Program-made: the position numbers and the translations under genes
The notes under the pieces: model-generated
What the model was told of the DNA's origin: nothing
The model's input: only the letters and a program-made list of their open reading frames with translations
Database searches by the model: none
DNA from: Caryophanales bacterium UBA1737
GTDB lineage: Bacteria > Bacillota_I > Bacilli_A > ML615J-28 > CAG-313
Length of the DNA: 56,713 bases
Direction of reading: 5' to 3'
NCBI GenBank assembly: GCA_002315915.1
Contig: DCIB01000016.1
Coordinates: forward strand, 1-56,713
In this document: positions 43,599-52,054 of the stretch, in pieces
How positions within the stretch are numbered: position 1 is the stretch's first letter
Layout: the number at the start of each line of letters is the position of its first letter

Positions 43599-44516
43599 AT
43601 GCCATTATTTTCTATAATTATTCCAATTTTTAATGGAGCTAAATATTTACCTAATTGTTTGAATTCAATTATAAATCAAACTTTTGTCGATTGGGAAGCA
43701 ATTTTAATTGATGATTGTTCAACTGATACTAGTCTACTTATATGTAAGAACTATTCTTCAATTGATGAAAGGTTTATAACCTTTCATAATGAAACGAATT
43801 GTGGTGTTAGTGTAACAAGAAATAGAGGATTGGCTAATTGTTCAGGAAAATATATATTATTCTGTGATTGTGATGATTATTATAATTGCAAAGCTTTAGA
43901 AATAATTAATAAGAATTTAAATGATGAAGATTGTTTAATATTTGGATATAATATATTTTTTGATGATTATAGTACTCAATCAAATCCACCATTACAACCA
44001 ATATTAGATTGTGATGAATTAATAATTAATATGTTTTCAATACATTCTTTTGTTAGTGGATATATATGGAATAAGGTTTACAAAAAAGATCTATTTAAAA
44101 AAGTTTTATTTAATGATAATTCTTTTATTTGCGAAGATATAGAGTTTAATTTAAAATTATTTTTGGAAGAGATTAAATTTAAAATTATTAATTTTAAGTT
44201 GTATAATTACTATAGTCATACTAATAGTTCAAGTCACCAAAATTTAGAAATTGTCGCAATTAATGGTTTAAAAACACTTTATAACTGTTTTATAATTACA
44301 AGAGATAAAGATTTAAAAATTAAAGAAGCATGTGCAAATTTATTTCTTGATAATTGTGTTAGAAAAATTTCTAATATTTCTAATAAAAAAAATAGAAAGT
44401 TTTTTTTATTAGAAATGAAAGAATGTATTTTTTTTGTTAAAAAATATAGGTTATTAGATTTTAAACATAGATTATATTATTGTTTTTATTTTTATTTTTA
44501 TTTAATTATTTTATAA
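43599..44516 (+). CDS. Glycosyltransferase, family 2
   Basis: 305-aa GT-A transferase. I chose ATG 43599 rather than the in-frame GTG at 43584, because GAAAGGA (43586-43592) serves as its ribosome binding site and the protein then opens MPLFSIIIPIFNGAKYL. Donor motifs AILIDDCSTDTS and LFCDCDDYY are present, a DxD variant. The rest is of the generic capsule GT2 type. Confidence 0.9.
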   Translation: MPLFSIIIPIFNGAKYLPNCLNSIINQTFVDWEAILIDDCSTDTSLLICKNYSSIDERFITFHNETNCGVSVTRNRGLANCSGKYILFCDCDDYYNCKALEIINKNLNDEDCLIFGYNIFFDDYSTQSNPPLQPILDCDELIINMFSIHSFVSGYIWNKVYKKDLFKKVLFNDNSFICEDIEFNLKLFLEEIKFKIINFKLYNYYSHTNSSSHQNLEIVAINGLKTLYNCFIITRDKDLKIKEACANLFLDNCVRKISNISNKKNRKFFLLEMKECIFFVKKYRLLDFKHRLYYCFYFYFYLIIL

Positions 44517-44543
44517 TATTCAAATTTTCACTTGGTGAATGAT

Positions 44544-46061
44544 ATGATTAAAACAAGCAGAGGCTTTAAAAATCTATTTTTTGGCATTTTTTCTCAGATA
44601 ATTATTATTTTTTTAGGAATTATAATTCCTAAATTAATTTTAGATAATTTAGGATCTGAGGTAAATGGTTTAATTACATCCATTACTAATATTTTAGGGT
44701 ATCTTTCAGTTTTAGAAGCTGGTGTTGGCACTGCTTCATTGCAAGCATTGTACAAACCAATTTCAACTAAAGATAAAAATCTAATTAATGAAATTATGAG
44801 TACAACTAATTTTCTATATTTTAGAACAGGGGTTGCTTATTTAATTTCTATTTTTATCATTTCTATTTTATATACTCTATTTGTTAACACAAACATACCA
44901 AAAGACGAAGTTTTCTTTATAGTCTTATTTTCCGGTTTGTCAGGAGTTATCAGTTATTTTTTTCAAGGAAAATTAAAAATTTATTTATTGGCAGAAGGAA
45001 AAAATTATATTTCAACCTCAATTGTTACTATTTTTAAAGTTCTTACAGATATATTTAAAGCTTTTATGCTCTTTTATGGTATAAAAATCACTAATGTATT
45101 GTTTGTATCTTTTATTATTTCAATTATACAAACTCTTGTATTCTTAATTTATTTTAAAAAAAATTATAATTGGATTGATTTTACTAAAAAACCAAATTTT
45201 CAGATTCTTTCTCAAAGGAAATCTGTTTTAATACACCAAATAAGTGGTTTAATTTTTAATAATGTTGATATAGTAATTCTAACTTTTATGTGTTCATTAA
45301 ATATAGTGAGTGTTTATTCGATTTATGCTTTAATTTTTGGGATTATAAAAACAATTACAGTTGTAATTAGTGATAGTTTTACTTATAAAATTGGACAATG
45401 TTTTTCAAATAAAGATAAGTTTACAATTTTGTTCAATGTATATGAAATATTTAATTTGAGTATAACATTCGCTTTGTTTTTAATTTGCACGGTCCTTATT
45501 AATCCGTTTTTAACACTTTATACAGCTGATATCATTGATGTAACATATGTTGATAAATACTTGCCATTATTATTTGCTGCATATTATTTAATGCATAGTG
45601 GTAGAACTTCCTCTAATTTAGTAATTAATATTGCACAACAATTCGACAATACAAAATGGCAGTCTGTTTTAGAATCTTTAATTAATATTGTTTGTTCGAT
45701 TTTTCTAACTTATTTTTTGGGGATCTATGGAGTTTTGCTTGGCACTATTATAGCATTGTTATATAGAACTAATGATATGATTATTTTTGCTTCTAAGGTT
45801 TTAAATAGAAAATCTGTTATTACATATAAAAGATGGATTCAAAATATAATAGTTTTTGTGCTAATGTATTTATTCTTATCGTTTTTTAAAATAAAAATTG
45901 ATAATTATTTTTCATTTATTGAAATTGCTATTGTTTTATGTTTAACTGTTATACCTATTTTTGTTTTTGTTAACTATTTTACTGAAAAAAGATTTTTTAT
46001 TGTTTTAATTCAATATATTAAAGATAAATTTAAAAACTCAAAAAGAATTAAGAAATTTTAA
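44544..46061 (+). CDS. Polysaccharide flippase (Wzx/MATE-like)
   Basis: 505-aa membrane protein with 12-14 hydrophobic segments. ATG 44544 is preferred to the upstream TTG 44532, as GGTGA just before it fits a ribosome binding site and the family N-terminus (SRGFKNLFFGIFSQIIIIF) follows. LGSEVNGLITSITNILGYLSVLEAGVG is the typical Wzx loop. It would flip the lipid-linked repeat unit for the polymerase at 38.8 kb. It is the last gene of the polysaccharide operon. Confidence 0.9.
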   Translation: MIKTSRGFKNLFFGIFSQIIIIFLGIIIPKLILDNLGSEVNGLITSITNILGYLSVLEAGVGTASLQALYKPISTKDKNLINEIMSTTNFLYFRTGVAYLISIFIISILYTLFVNTNIPKDEVFFIVLFSGLSGVISYFFQGKLKIYLLAEGKNYISTSIVTIFKVLTDIFKAFMLFYGIKITNVLFVSFIISIIQTLVFLIYFKKNYNWIDFTKKPNFQILSQRKSVLIHQISGLIFNNVDIVILTFMCSLNIVSVYSIYALIFGIIKTITVVISDSFTYKIGQCFSNKDKFTILFNVYEIFNLSITFALFLICTVLINPFLTLYTADIIDVTYVDKYLPLLFAAYYLMHSGRTSSNLVINIAQQFDNTKWQSVLESLINIVCSIFLTYFLGIYGVLLGTIIALLYRTNDMIIFASKVLNRKSVITYKRWIQNIIVFVLMYLFLSFFKIKIDNYFSFIEIAIVLCLTVIPIFVFVNYFTEKRFFIVLIQYIKDKFKNSKRIKKF

Positions 46062-46145
46062 ACATATAAATTAGGTATTAATTTTTTTTGGTATCGTCAG
46101 ACAAAGATAAAATCTGTAGCTATTGTCTAAAAATTTCTTAATTCT
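46044..46145. repeat. 16-bp inverted repeat around 70 bp at the end of the flippase gene
   Basis: AGAATTAAGAAATTTT (46044-46059) and its perfect complement AAAATTTCTTAATTCT (46130-46145) enclose 70 bp without an ORF. This could be a long-loop hairpin or the remnant of a small inserted element at the cassette edge. Confidence 0.7.
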
Positions 46146-46290
46146 AAATGGTTTTGAATATTATGTTGTTTAAAAATAAGGTAATTTGATTTATTATTAG
46201 TATTTTTGAAATAAGTTATAACCATAAAAATAATATTTATTTGTAGTAATCAAAAGAATAGTTTTTTATAGTTATTCTCCTCATATTATT

Positions 46291-46318
46291 AATCGACTTT
46301 TAAAAAGCCGATTTTTTT
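46291..46318 (+). terminator. Terminator downstream of the polysaccharide operon
   Basis: AATCGACTTTT / AAAAAGCCGATT stem with one mismatch and seven T. The rest of the 46062-46376 gap holds only the 16-bp inverted repeat and no gene that I can see. Confidence 0.75.
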
Positions 46319-46376
46319 AAATTAAGTATTATCATTATAAAAATGAACATAAAATCAATTTAAAATTTCTTTTTTC

Positions 46377-46405
46377 TTGTATTAGTGTTCATTTTTGTAT
46401 ATAAT
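46377..46405 (+). promoter_or_regulatory. Promoter of the licC-like gene
   Basis: TTGTAT (46377-46382) and TATAAT (46400-46405) with an exact 17-bp spacer, 43 bp before the start. Confidence 0.7.
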
Positions 46406-46447
46406 TTTTATTAGATTTAGAACAAAAATTTGTGTGGTGGTATATAT

Positions 46448-47335
46448 ATGAAGTTAAACTTAAAACAATTTCAGATTTTAGTAGCGTTAACTGAAAGAAA
46501 ATTTTCTCAAAGAGAACTACAAAATTTGTTAGGTTATTCTCTTGGTACAATAAATAAGTGTATTGTTGAGCTAACTGATGCTGGAATGTTATGTAAAGGG
46601 GAAGTTACTTTATTTGGATTGGAAAGTTTAGAACCTTATAGAGTTAAAAGTGCTATCTTTATTGCAGCTGGTTTTGGTACAAGAATGGTTCCAATTACAT
46701 TAAATACACCAAAACCTCTTGTAAGAGTGCATGGCAAAAGAATTATTGAAGGATTAATAGATGCTTGTCTTGCAGCTGAAATTAATGATATCTATATTGT
46801 TAGAGGTTATTTATCTGAACAGTTTGATGCATTATTATATAAATATCCAATGATTAAGTTTTTAGAGAATCCCTTGTTTAATGAGGCAAATAATATTTCG
46901 AGTGCTCTTGTGGCACGAAATCTTCTTCAAAATTCATATGTGCTTGAAGCAGATTTAGTAGTTTCTAATCCTAATATAATAACAAAATATCATTATACAT
47001 CGGATGTTTTAGGGATTTATAAAGAAAGAACTGATGATTGGTGTTTAACCGTAAACAAAGATGGATATGTAAATGAAGAAAAAATTGGAGGTTTTAATTG
47101 CTATCAGATGATTGGTATATATTACATTAATCAAGCTGATGGTTTAAAGCTTGCAGATCATATTCAAAAAGCATTTATGATGCCTGGTGGAAAAGAAAGA
47201 TATTGGGAGCAAGTTATGAATGTAGTTTATAAGGGAGAATATAAGATTGCGGTTCGGTTATGTAATGAAGAAGATATTGTTGAGATTGATACTTTTAATG
47301 AATTAAAAGCAATTGATAAAACTTATGATATGTGA
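46448..47335 (+). CDS. Winged-helix domain fused to LicC-like CTP:phosphocholine cytidylyltransferase
   Basis: 295 aa from ATG 46448. The TTG at 46430 is rejected because GGTGG at 46436-46440 fits as ribosome binding site for the ATG. Residues 1-60 form a winged helix-turn-helix (FQILVALTERKFSQRELQNLLGYSLGTINKCIVELTDAG). Residues 70-295 are a nucleotidyltransferase with IAAGFGTRMVPITLNTPKPLVRVHGKRI and the LicC-type ending EDIVEIDTFNELKAID. It would make CDP-choline or a similar CDP-alcohol for LicD and may also bind DNA. No choline kinase (LicA) is nearby. Confidence 0.88.
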   Translation: MKLNLKQFQILVALTERKFSQRELQNLLGYSLGTINKCIVELTDAGMLCKGEVTLFGLESLEPYRVKSAIFIAAGFGTRMVPITLNTPKPLVRVHGKRIIEGLIDACLAAEINDIYIVRGYLSEQFDALLYKYPMIKFLENPLFNEANNISSALVARNLLQNSYVLEADLVVSNPNIITKYHYTSDVLGIYKERTDDWCLTVNKDGYVNEEKIGGFNCYQMIGIYYINQADGLKLADHIQKAFMMPGGKERYWEQVMNVVYKGEYKIAVRLCNEEDIVEIDTFNELKAIDKTYDM

Positions 47336-47353
47336 AACTGAAAGGATAATCAT

Positions 47354-48802
47354 ATGGAAAAGAAGCAAACTTTAAAAAAATCATTATCTCCTATGACTGT
47401 ATGGGCTATTGCATTTGGTTGTATAATTGGATGGGGATCATTTATTAATCCAGGTAAAAAATTTTTACCTAACTCTGGTGTCGCTGGTACAGCAATAGCA
47501 ATGATACTTGGTGCACTTATAATGATTATAATTGCATTTACCTATGCTTATATGGTTCCAAAACATCCAGAAGCTGGCGGTGAATTTACATTTACAAAAG
47601 AAAATTATGGAAATATACCTGCATTTATTTGTGGATGGTTTTTAGTTTCAGCTTATTTAACTAATGTTCCTATGAACTCTACTGCTATTCCACTTATATT
47701 TGAAGGTTTACTTGGAGAAGGTGTTTTAGATTGGGGCGGAATTGGTTATACTATTGCTGGTAGTCATGTATCTATTGGTGGAATAATAATTTCCGTGTCT
47801 ATTTTAATTTTATTTGGCATACTTAATATAATAGGAGTGAAAAAAGCTGGATTTATTCAATTTTTACTAGCAGGACTACTTGTTTTGTCTGCAAGTATTT
47901 TATGTATTTCAGCATTAATTTCTTCAAAAGCCAGTTTCATCAATTTTGATCCGATTTGGGGTTTTAATAAAACCGAATTAATAAAAACTGGATTTTACAG
48001 TGATTCAATGGCAAATCAAAATTATTTATCTTCAATACTTTCTACTTTTGCAATTGCTCCTTGGGCATATGTTGGATTTGATACAATCCCTCAAGCTGCT
48101 GAAGAATTTAAATTTTCATATAAAAAAGTTATGGGAATTATGGTTGTTTCAATTATCTTTGGCTGTTTTGTTTATATTTCAAATAATACAGTTGCCGCAG
48201 CTTGTTTACAAAATTGGCCAGAAGAATGTATAAGTGGAAAATGGGTTTTATTAATAGCCGCAGAAAAACTATTGGGAACATTTGGAAAGATATTAGTTGG
48301 AGTTGGTGTATTATGTGCTGTTTTATCCGGAATAATGGGGTTTTATTTAGCTTCGTCTAGATTAATGTATTCTATGGCGAAGGAAGGATATTTGCCTAAA
48401 ATATTTGAACTTGTTGATGAAAAATATGGAACACCCAAAAATGCTATTATTTTTTGTATTTTAATTTCTTTGGCAGGACCATTATTAGGGAGAGAAGCTC
48501 TTGGCTGGTTTGTAGATATGAGCGCTATTGGAGCATCTATAGGTTATTTTTTCACTTCACTTACTACAATAAAAGAAGTGAAAAGAGATAACGATAAAAA
48601 GAAGGGGATTAAATTTTTTGGAATAGCTGGAGTTATTTTTAGCTTAATATTTATGATTCTACAGTTGATTCCGATTCCTGGACTTGATGGAGTTCATTTT
48701 TGTTCACAATCATATATTATGCTTGCAGTATGGATTTTTATAGGATTGTTTTTTTATTTTTTTCAAAGAAGGAAAATTTTAACTAATAAAAATACAAATT
48801 AA
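47354..48802 (+). CDS. APC superfamily amino acid/amine permease
   Basis: 482-aa permease with 12 membrane segments. FGCIIGWGSFINPGKKFLPNSG is the unwound TM1 motif, EAGGEFTFTKENYG follows TM2, and PWAYVGFDTIPQAAEEFKFS is in TM6. It starts 18 bp after the licC-like gene and has no promoter of its own. The substrate is probably an amine or amino acid that feeds the CDP-alcohol pathway, such as choline or ethanolamine, but the sequence does not prove this. Confidence 0.82.
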   Translation: MEKKQTLKKSLSPMTVWAIAFGCIIGWGSFINPGKKFLPNSGVAGTAIAMILGALIMIIIAFTYAYMVPKHPEAGGEFTFTKENYGNIPAFICGWFLVSAYLTNVPMNSTAIPLIFEGLLGEGVLDWGGIGYTIAGSHVSIGGIIISVSILILFGILNIIGVKKAGFIQFLLAGLLVLSASILCISALISSKASFINFDPIWGFNKTELIKTGFYSDSMANQNYLSSILSTFAIAPWAYVGFDTIPQAAEEFKFSYKKVMGIMVVSIIFGCFVYISNNTVAAACLQNWPEECISGKWVLLIAAEKLLGTFGKILVGVGVLCAVLSGIMGFYLASSRLMYSMAKEGYLPKIFELVDEKYGTPKNAIIFCILISLAGPLLGREALGWFVDMSAIGASIGYFFTSLTTIKEVKRDNDKKKGIKFFGIAGVIFSLIFMILQLIPIPGLDGVHFCSQSYIMLAVWIFIGLFFYFFQRRKILTNKNTN

Positions 48803-48855
48803 TAAAAACTTTTTATTTACATGTTTGTTTTACATTAGATTATTACCATTATATA

Positions 48856-48864
48856 TGCTATAAT
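48856..48864 (+). promoter_or_regulatory. Extended -10 promoter for degV
   Basis: TGCTATAAT (TATAAT 48859-48864), 41 bp before the degV start. AAAGG ribosome binding sites follow. Confidence 0.55.
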
Positions 48865-48905
48865 AATTAATAATAAAGGAAATACCAAAGAAAGGCTAAA
48901 CGATT

Positions 48906-49805
48906 ATGAACAAAGTAGTAATTATTACTGATAGTACTTGTGATTTATCAAAAGAATTAATTAAACAACATGATATTAAAGTATTACCATTACATGTAGT
49001 TTTTAATGATGTATCATATAATGATACAGAAGAAGAAATGCCAACATCAAAGATGTTTGAAATGGTAAAAGAATTAAATATGATACCTAAAACATCTGGT
49101 ATAAGTAGTTTTGAATTTGAAGAATTCTTTAAATTATATTTAGATCAAGGATATGATATATTCTATATAGGATTATCATCAACTCTATCTACTACTTATT
49201 CACAAGCGGCAATAGCTGCTAGTGAATTAGATAAAGATAGAATCTTTATTTCTGATTCTAGAAATTTATCAACAGGTATTGGATTACTTCTTCTTAAAGC
49301 TTGTAGATATAGAGATTTAGGTTTTTCTGCATCAGAAATAAAAAGAAGAATAGATGCTAAAATATCTCATGTTAAAGTACAATTTGTATTACATACTTTA
49401 GAACATTTATATAAAGGTGGAAGATGTGGTCAATTAATTAATATTTTAGGTAAAACTGTAAGATTAAGACCATTAATTGTAGTACGTGATGGTAAAATGA
49501 AAATTGGAAGATTAAATATTGGTTTAATGAAAAAAGCTGTTAATAAAATGGCTAATACTTTTATTAAAGATTTTGATTCTTCTGATAAAGATAATGTATT
49601 TATAACTTATTCTGATGGTGCAGAAGATTTAAAAGATATGGTACTAGATAGATTAAATGAATTAGATATTAAATCTAAAGTAAATAATTTATTAGTAACT
49701 AAAGCTGGTAATGTAATTTCTGCTCATTGTGGACCATCTTGTATTGGTATATTATATATAATGAAAGATGATCTTCAAGATGATGATTTAGAAGAAATTA
49801 ATTAA
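48906..49805 (+). CDS. DegV family fatty-acid-binding protein
   Basis: 299-aa DegV protein; in Bacillota these bind fatty acids for the FakA kinase. VIITDSTCDLSKELIKQHDI is the N-terminal signature. TSGISSFEFEEFF and ISDSRNLSTGIGLL follow, and the ligand-binding second domain includes HLYKGGRCG. No FakA gene is in the window. It is monocistronic, with its own promoter and a hairpin downstream. Confidence 0.92.
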   Translation: MNKVVIITDSTCDLSKELIKQHDIKVLPLHVVFNDVSYNDTEEEMPTSKMFEMVKELNMIPKTSGISSFEFEEFFKLYLDQGYDIFYIGLSSTLSTTYSQAAIAASELDKDRIFISDSRNLSTGIGLLLLKACRYRDLGFSASEIKRRIDAKISHVKVQFVLHTLEHLYKGGRCGQLINILGKTVRLRPLIVVRDGKMKIGRLNIGLMKKAVNKMANTFIKDFDSSDKDNVFITYSDGAEDLKDMVLDRLNELDIKSKVNNLLVTKAGNVISAHCGPSCIGILYIMKDDLQDDDLEEIN

Positions 49806-49841
49806 TAATAAGCCATTAGTAAAAACTAATGGCTTATTATA
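49804..49841 (+). terminator. Terminator hairpin after degV
   Basis: Perfect stem of at least 14 bp (AATAAGCCATTAGT / ACTAATGGCTTATT) with an AAAA loop, overlapping the stop codon region. The T-run after it is weak. Confidence 0.7.
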
Positions 49842-49859
49842 ATTGAAAGTGGGTATATT

Positions 49860-52031
49860 ATGAAAAATATAGAAGTATTATCTCCATGTGGATCAATTGA
49901 ATCTTTTTATGCAGCTTGTGCTGCAGGATGTAATGCGGTATACTTAAGTGGTAAACATTTTGGTGCAAGAGCATATGCTGATAACTTTACAATTGATGAA
50001 TTAAAAGAAGTAATATCTTTTGCTCATTTAAGAAGTATTAAAGTATATGTTACTATTAATACTATTATATATGATAATGAATATAATGAATTAGATAATT
50101 ATTTACAAGAATTAACTAACCTAAAAATAGATGCAGTAATAGTACAAGATATTGGAGTATTATTTTATATAAAAGAACATTTTCCTAAAATGGTTGTTCA
50201 TGCATCAACACAGATGAATGTAAATAATATTGATGTTATTAAAACTATGTATAATTTAGGTGTTGATAGAGTAATACTTGCTAGGGAATATAATCTAGAT
50301 CAATTAAAAATTGATCTAGATAATAATCCATATTTAAAAGAATTAGAATATGAAGTATTTTGTCATGGTGCACTTTGTTTTAGCCAAAGTGGTAAATGCT
50401 TATTTTCTTTTGCACACGGTGGAAGAAGCGGAAACCGTGGCCAATGTGCCGGCGGATGCCGGCAACATTACCAACTTTATGAAGATGATATACTAATTGA
50501 AAATTATTGTAATCTGATATCTATGAAAGATTTATATACTCTAGACCATATAAAAGAATTATATGATTTAGATATAATAGATTCTATTAAAATAGAAGGT
50601 AGAATGAAATCTCCTTCTTATGTATATCAAACTGCATGTTTATACAAACATGCAGTTGAATCAGCATATAAAGGTAAATCATATATACCTACAAAAGAAG
50701 AATTAGATAACTTAAATATAATATTTAATAGAACATACACTAAAGGATATTTATTTAAAGATAATAACACTAATTTAACTACAAAATCATTTGTTAATCA
50801 TCAAGGTATAATAGTTGGTAAAGTAGAAAAGATTAGTAAAAATGGTTTCTATTTTAAAACTAAAAATAAATTACATATTCATGATAATCTTCGTGTAGGT
50901 AATGAAGGAATCTTCATTACCTACATGGAGATAAACAATAATAAAGTAATAGAAGCTAATCCATCTGATTTTTTATTTATAGAATCCAATAAGAAATTTA
51001 AAATTAATGATTCAATTAAACTTACATCTAGCGAACATCTAGATAAAGAAATACAAAATTCTATAAATAAATATGTATATAAAAAAGATGTATCTTGTAT
51101 TTTAAAAGCATATGTAGGTAAAAAGTTAGAACTTTCTTTAAAACTTGATAAATCAAGTTTTAATGTAAGTGTAATAGGTGAAACTCTTATTGAATCTTTT
51201 AATCAATTAGATAATGATAGAATAAAAGAACAATTATCTAAAATGGGTGATTCTATATATAAACTTAATAATTGTTTAATATTAACAGATAATAATTCAT
51301 TTATTAAAATATCTATGCTTAACGACTTACGTCGTCAAGCAATAGATAAATTAAATGAATTATTATTATCATCATATAATGTTGAATCAAAAAGAAGTTT
51401 AAATATTAAACCATTTATTGCTACAAAAAGAACATCAATTAATTATACTGCAATAGTAGATAATATAGAACAATATAATATATGTCAAAACTTAGGATTT
51501 AATGAAATTATTTATTCTAGTGATTTCACTAGAATAAATAATAAAACATTAATTAAAAATGATTTATCATATCCAAATAATGGTATATTATCATTTTATA
51601 ATAATATAATATCTACAAATAGTATTCTTGCAGCATCATCTTTAGGATATGATGAAATAATATTATCTCCAGAAGCTAACCCTACTTTAATTGATTATAC
51701 AAAATTAACTAATATTAATTTAGGATTACTTGTATATGGAAGATATGATTTGATGATATCAAATCATTGTCCAATAGCTTCATTTAAGAACTATTTAAAC
51801 AAGAATTGTAATTCTTGTTTAAATCATTCATATAAATTAATAGATGAAAAGAATAATTCATATCCATTACATTTTGAAAGAGATGGATGTTTATTTAAAA
51901 TATTATCAGATTATCCTATTAATAATAGTAAATATATGAATAATGATTATTTTAATAGTTATTACTTTATATTTACTAAAGAGTCTATTAATGAAATTAA
52001 AGAAATATATAAGAAAATGATAGAGAAATAA
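49860..52031 (+). CDS. Peptidase U32 family protein (large form with DUF3656-like region)
   Basis: 723-aa U32 protein; characterised relatives (RlhA, TrhP) act in RNA hydroxylation rather than proteolysis. The TIM-barrel half begins VLSPCGSIESFYAACAAGCNAVYL. The cluster-like Cys motif spans CHGALCFSQSGKC and GQCAGGCRQHY, followed by IDSIKIEGRMKSPSYV. The extended C-terminal half matches the long U32 form. It has the highest density of perfect inverted repeats in the window (seven of 10-14 bp). It ends inside a shared hairpin with ispG. Confidence 0.9.
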   Translation: MKNIEVLSPCGSIESFYAACAAGCNAVYLSGKHFGARAYADNFTIDELKEVISFAHLRSIKVYVTINTIIYDNEYNELDNYLQELTNLKIDAVIVQDIGVLFYIKEHFPKMVVHASTQMNVNNIDVIKTMYNLGVDRVILAREYNLDQLKIDLDNNPYLKELEYEVFCHGALCFSQSGKCLFSFAHGGRSGNRGQCAGGCRQHYQLYEDDILIENYCNLISMKDLYTLDHIKELYDLDIIDSIKIEGRMKSPSYVYQTACLYKHAVESAYKGKSYIPTKEELDNLNIIFNRTYTKGYLFKDNNTNLTTKSFVNHQGIIVGKVEKISKNGFYFKTKNKLHIHDNLRVGNEGIFITYMEINNNKVIEANPSDFLFIESNKKFKINDSIKLTSSEHLDKEIQNSINKYVYKKDVSCILKAYVGKKLELSLKLDKSSFNVSVIGETLIESFNQLDNDRIKEQLSKMGDSIYKLNNCLILTDNNSFIKISMLNDLRRQAIDKLNELLLSSYNVESKRSLNIKPFIATKRTSINYTAIVDNIEQYNICQNLGFNEIIYSSDFTRINNKTLIKNDLSYPNNGILSFYNNIISTNSILAASSLGYDEIILSPEANPTLIDYTKLTNINLGLLVYGRYDLMISNHCPIASFKNYLNKNCNSCLNHSYKLIDEKNNSYPLHFERDGCLFKILSDYPINNSKYMNNDYFNSYYFIFTKESINEIKEIYKKMIEK
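50293..50321. repeat. Perfect intragenic inverted repeat
   Basis: 13-bp arms (core TCTAGATCAATT / AATTGATCTAGA), 3-nt loop, in the U32 gene. Confidence 0.9.
50630..50657. repeat. Perfect intragenic inverted repeat
   Basis: 12-bp arms AACTGCATGTTT / AAACATGCAGTT, 4-nt loop, in the U32 gene. Confidence 0.9.
50894..50925. repeat. Perfect intragenic inverted repeat
   Basis: 14-bp arms (core TGTAGGTAATGAA / TTCATTACCTACA), loop of 4 nt, in the U32 gene. Confidence 0.9.
51138..51163. repeat. Perfect intragenic inverted repeat
   Basis: 12-bp arms TTAAAACTTGAT / ATCAAGTTTTAA, 2-nt loop, in the U32 gene. Confidence 0.9.
51511..51538. repeat. Perfect intragenic inverted repeat
   Basis: 13-bp arms TTTATTCTAGTGA / TCACTAGAATAAA, 2-nt loop, in the U32 gene. 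Confidence 0.9.
51793..51824. repeat. Perfect intragenic inverted repeat
   Basis: 14-bp arms ATTTAAACAAGAAT / ATTCTTGTTTAAAT, 4-nt loop, in the U32 gene. Confidence 0.9.
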
Positions 52032-52054
52032 CTATATTTATTTCTCTATCATTT
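52015..52054. terminator. Shared hairpin between convergent U32 and ispG genes
   Basis: Perfect 17-bp stem around a 6-nt loop. The arms are coding: both genes end in the codons for Met-Ile-Glu-Lys followed by TAA, and the two stop codons pair with each other. It probably acts as a terminator in both directions, though T-runs are weak. Confidence 0.75.
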
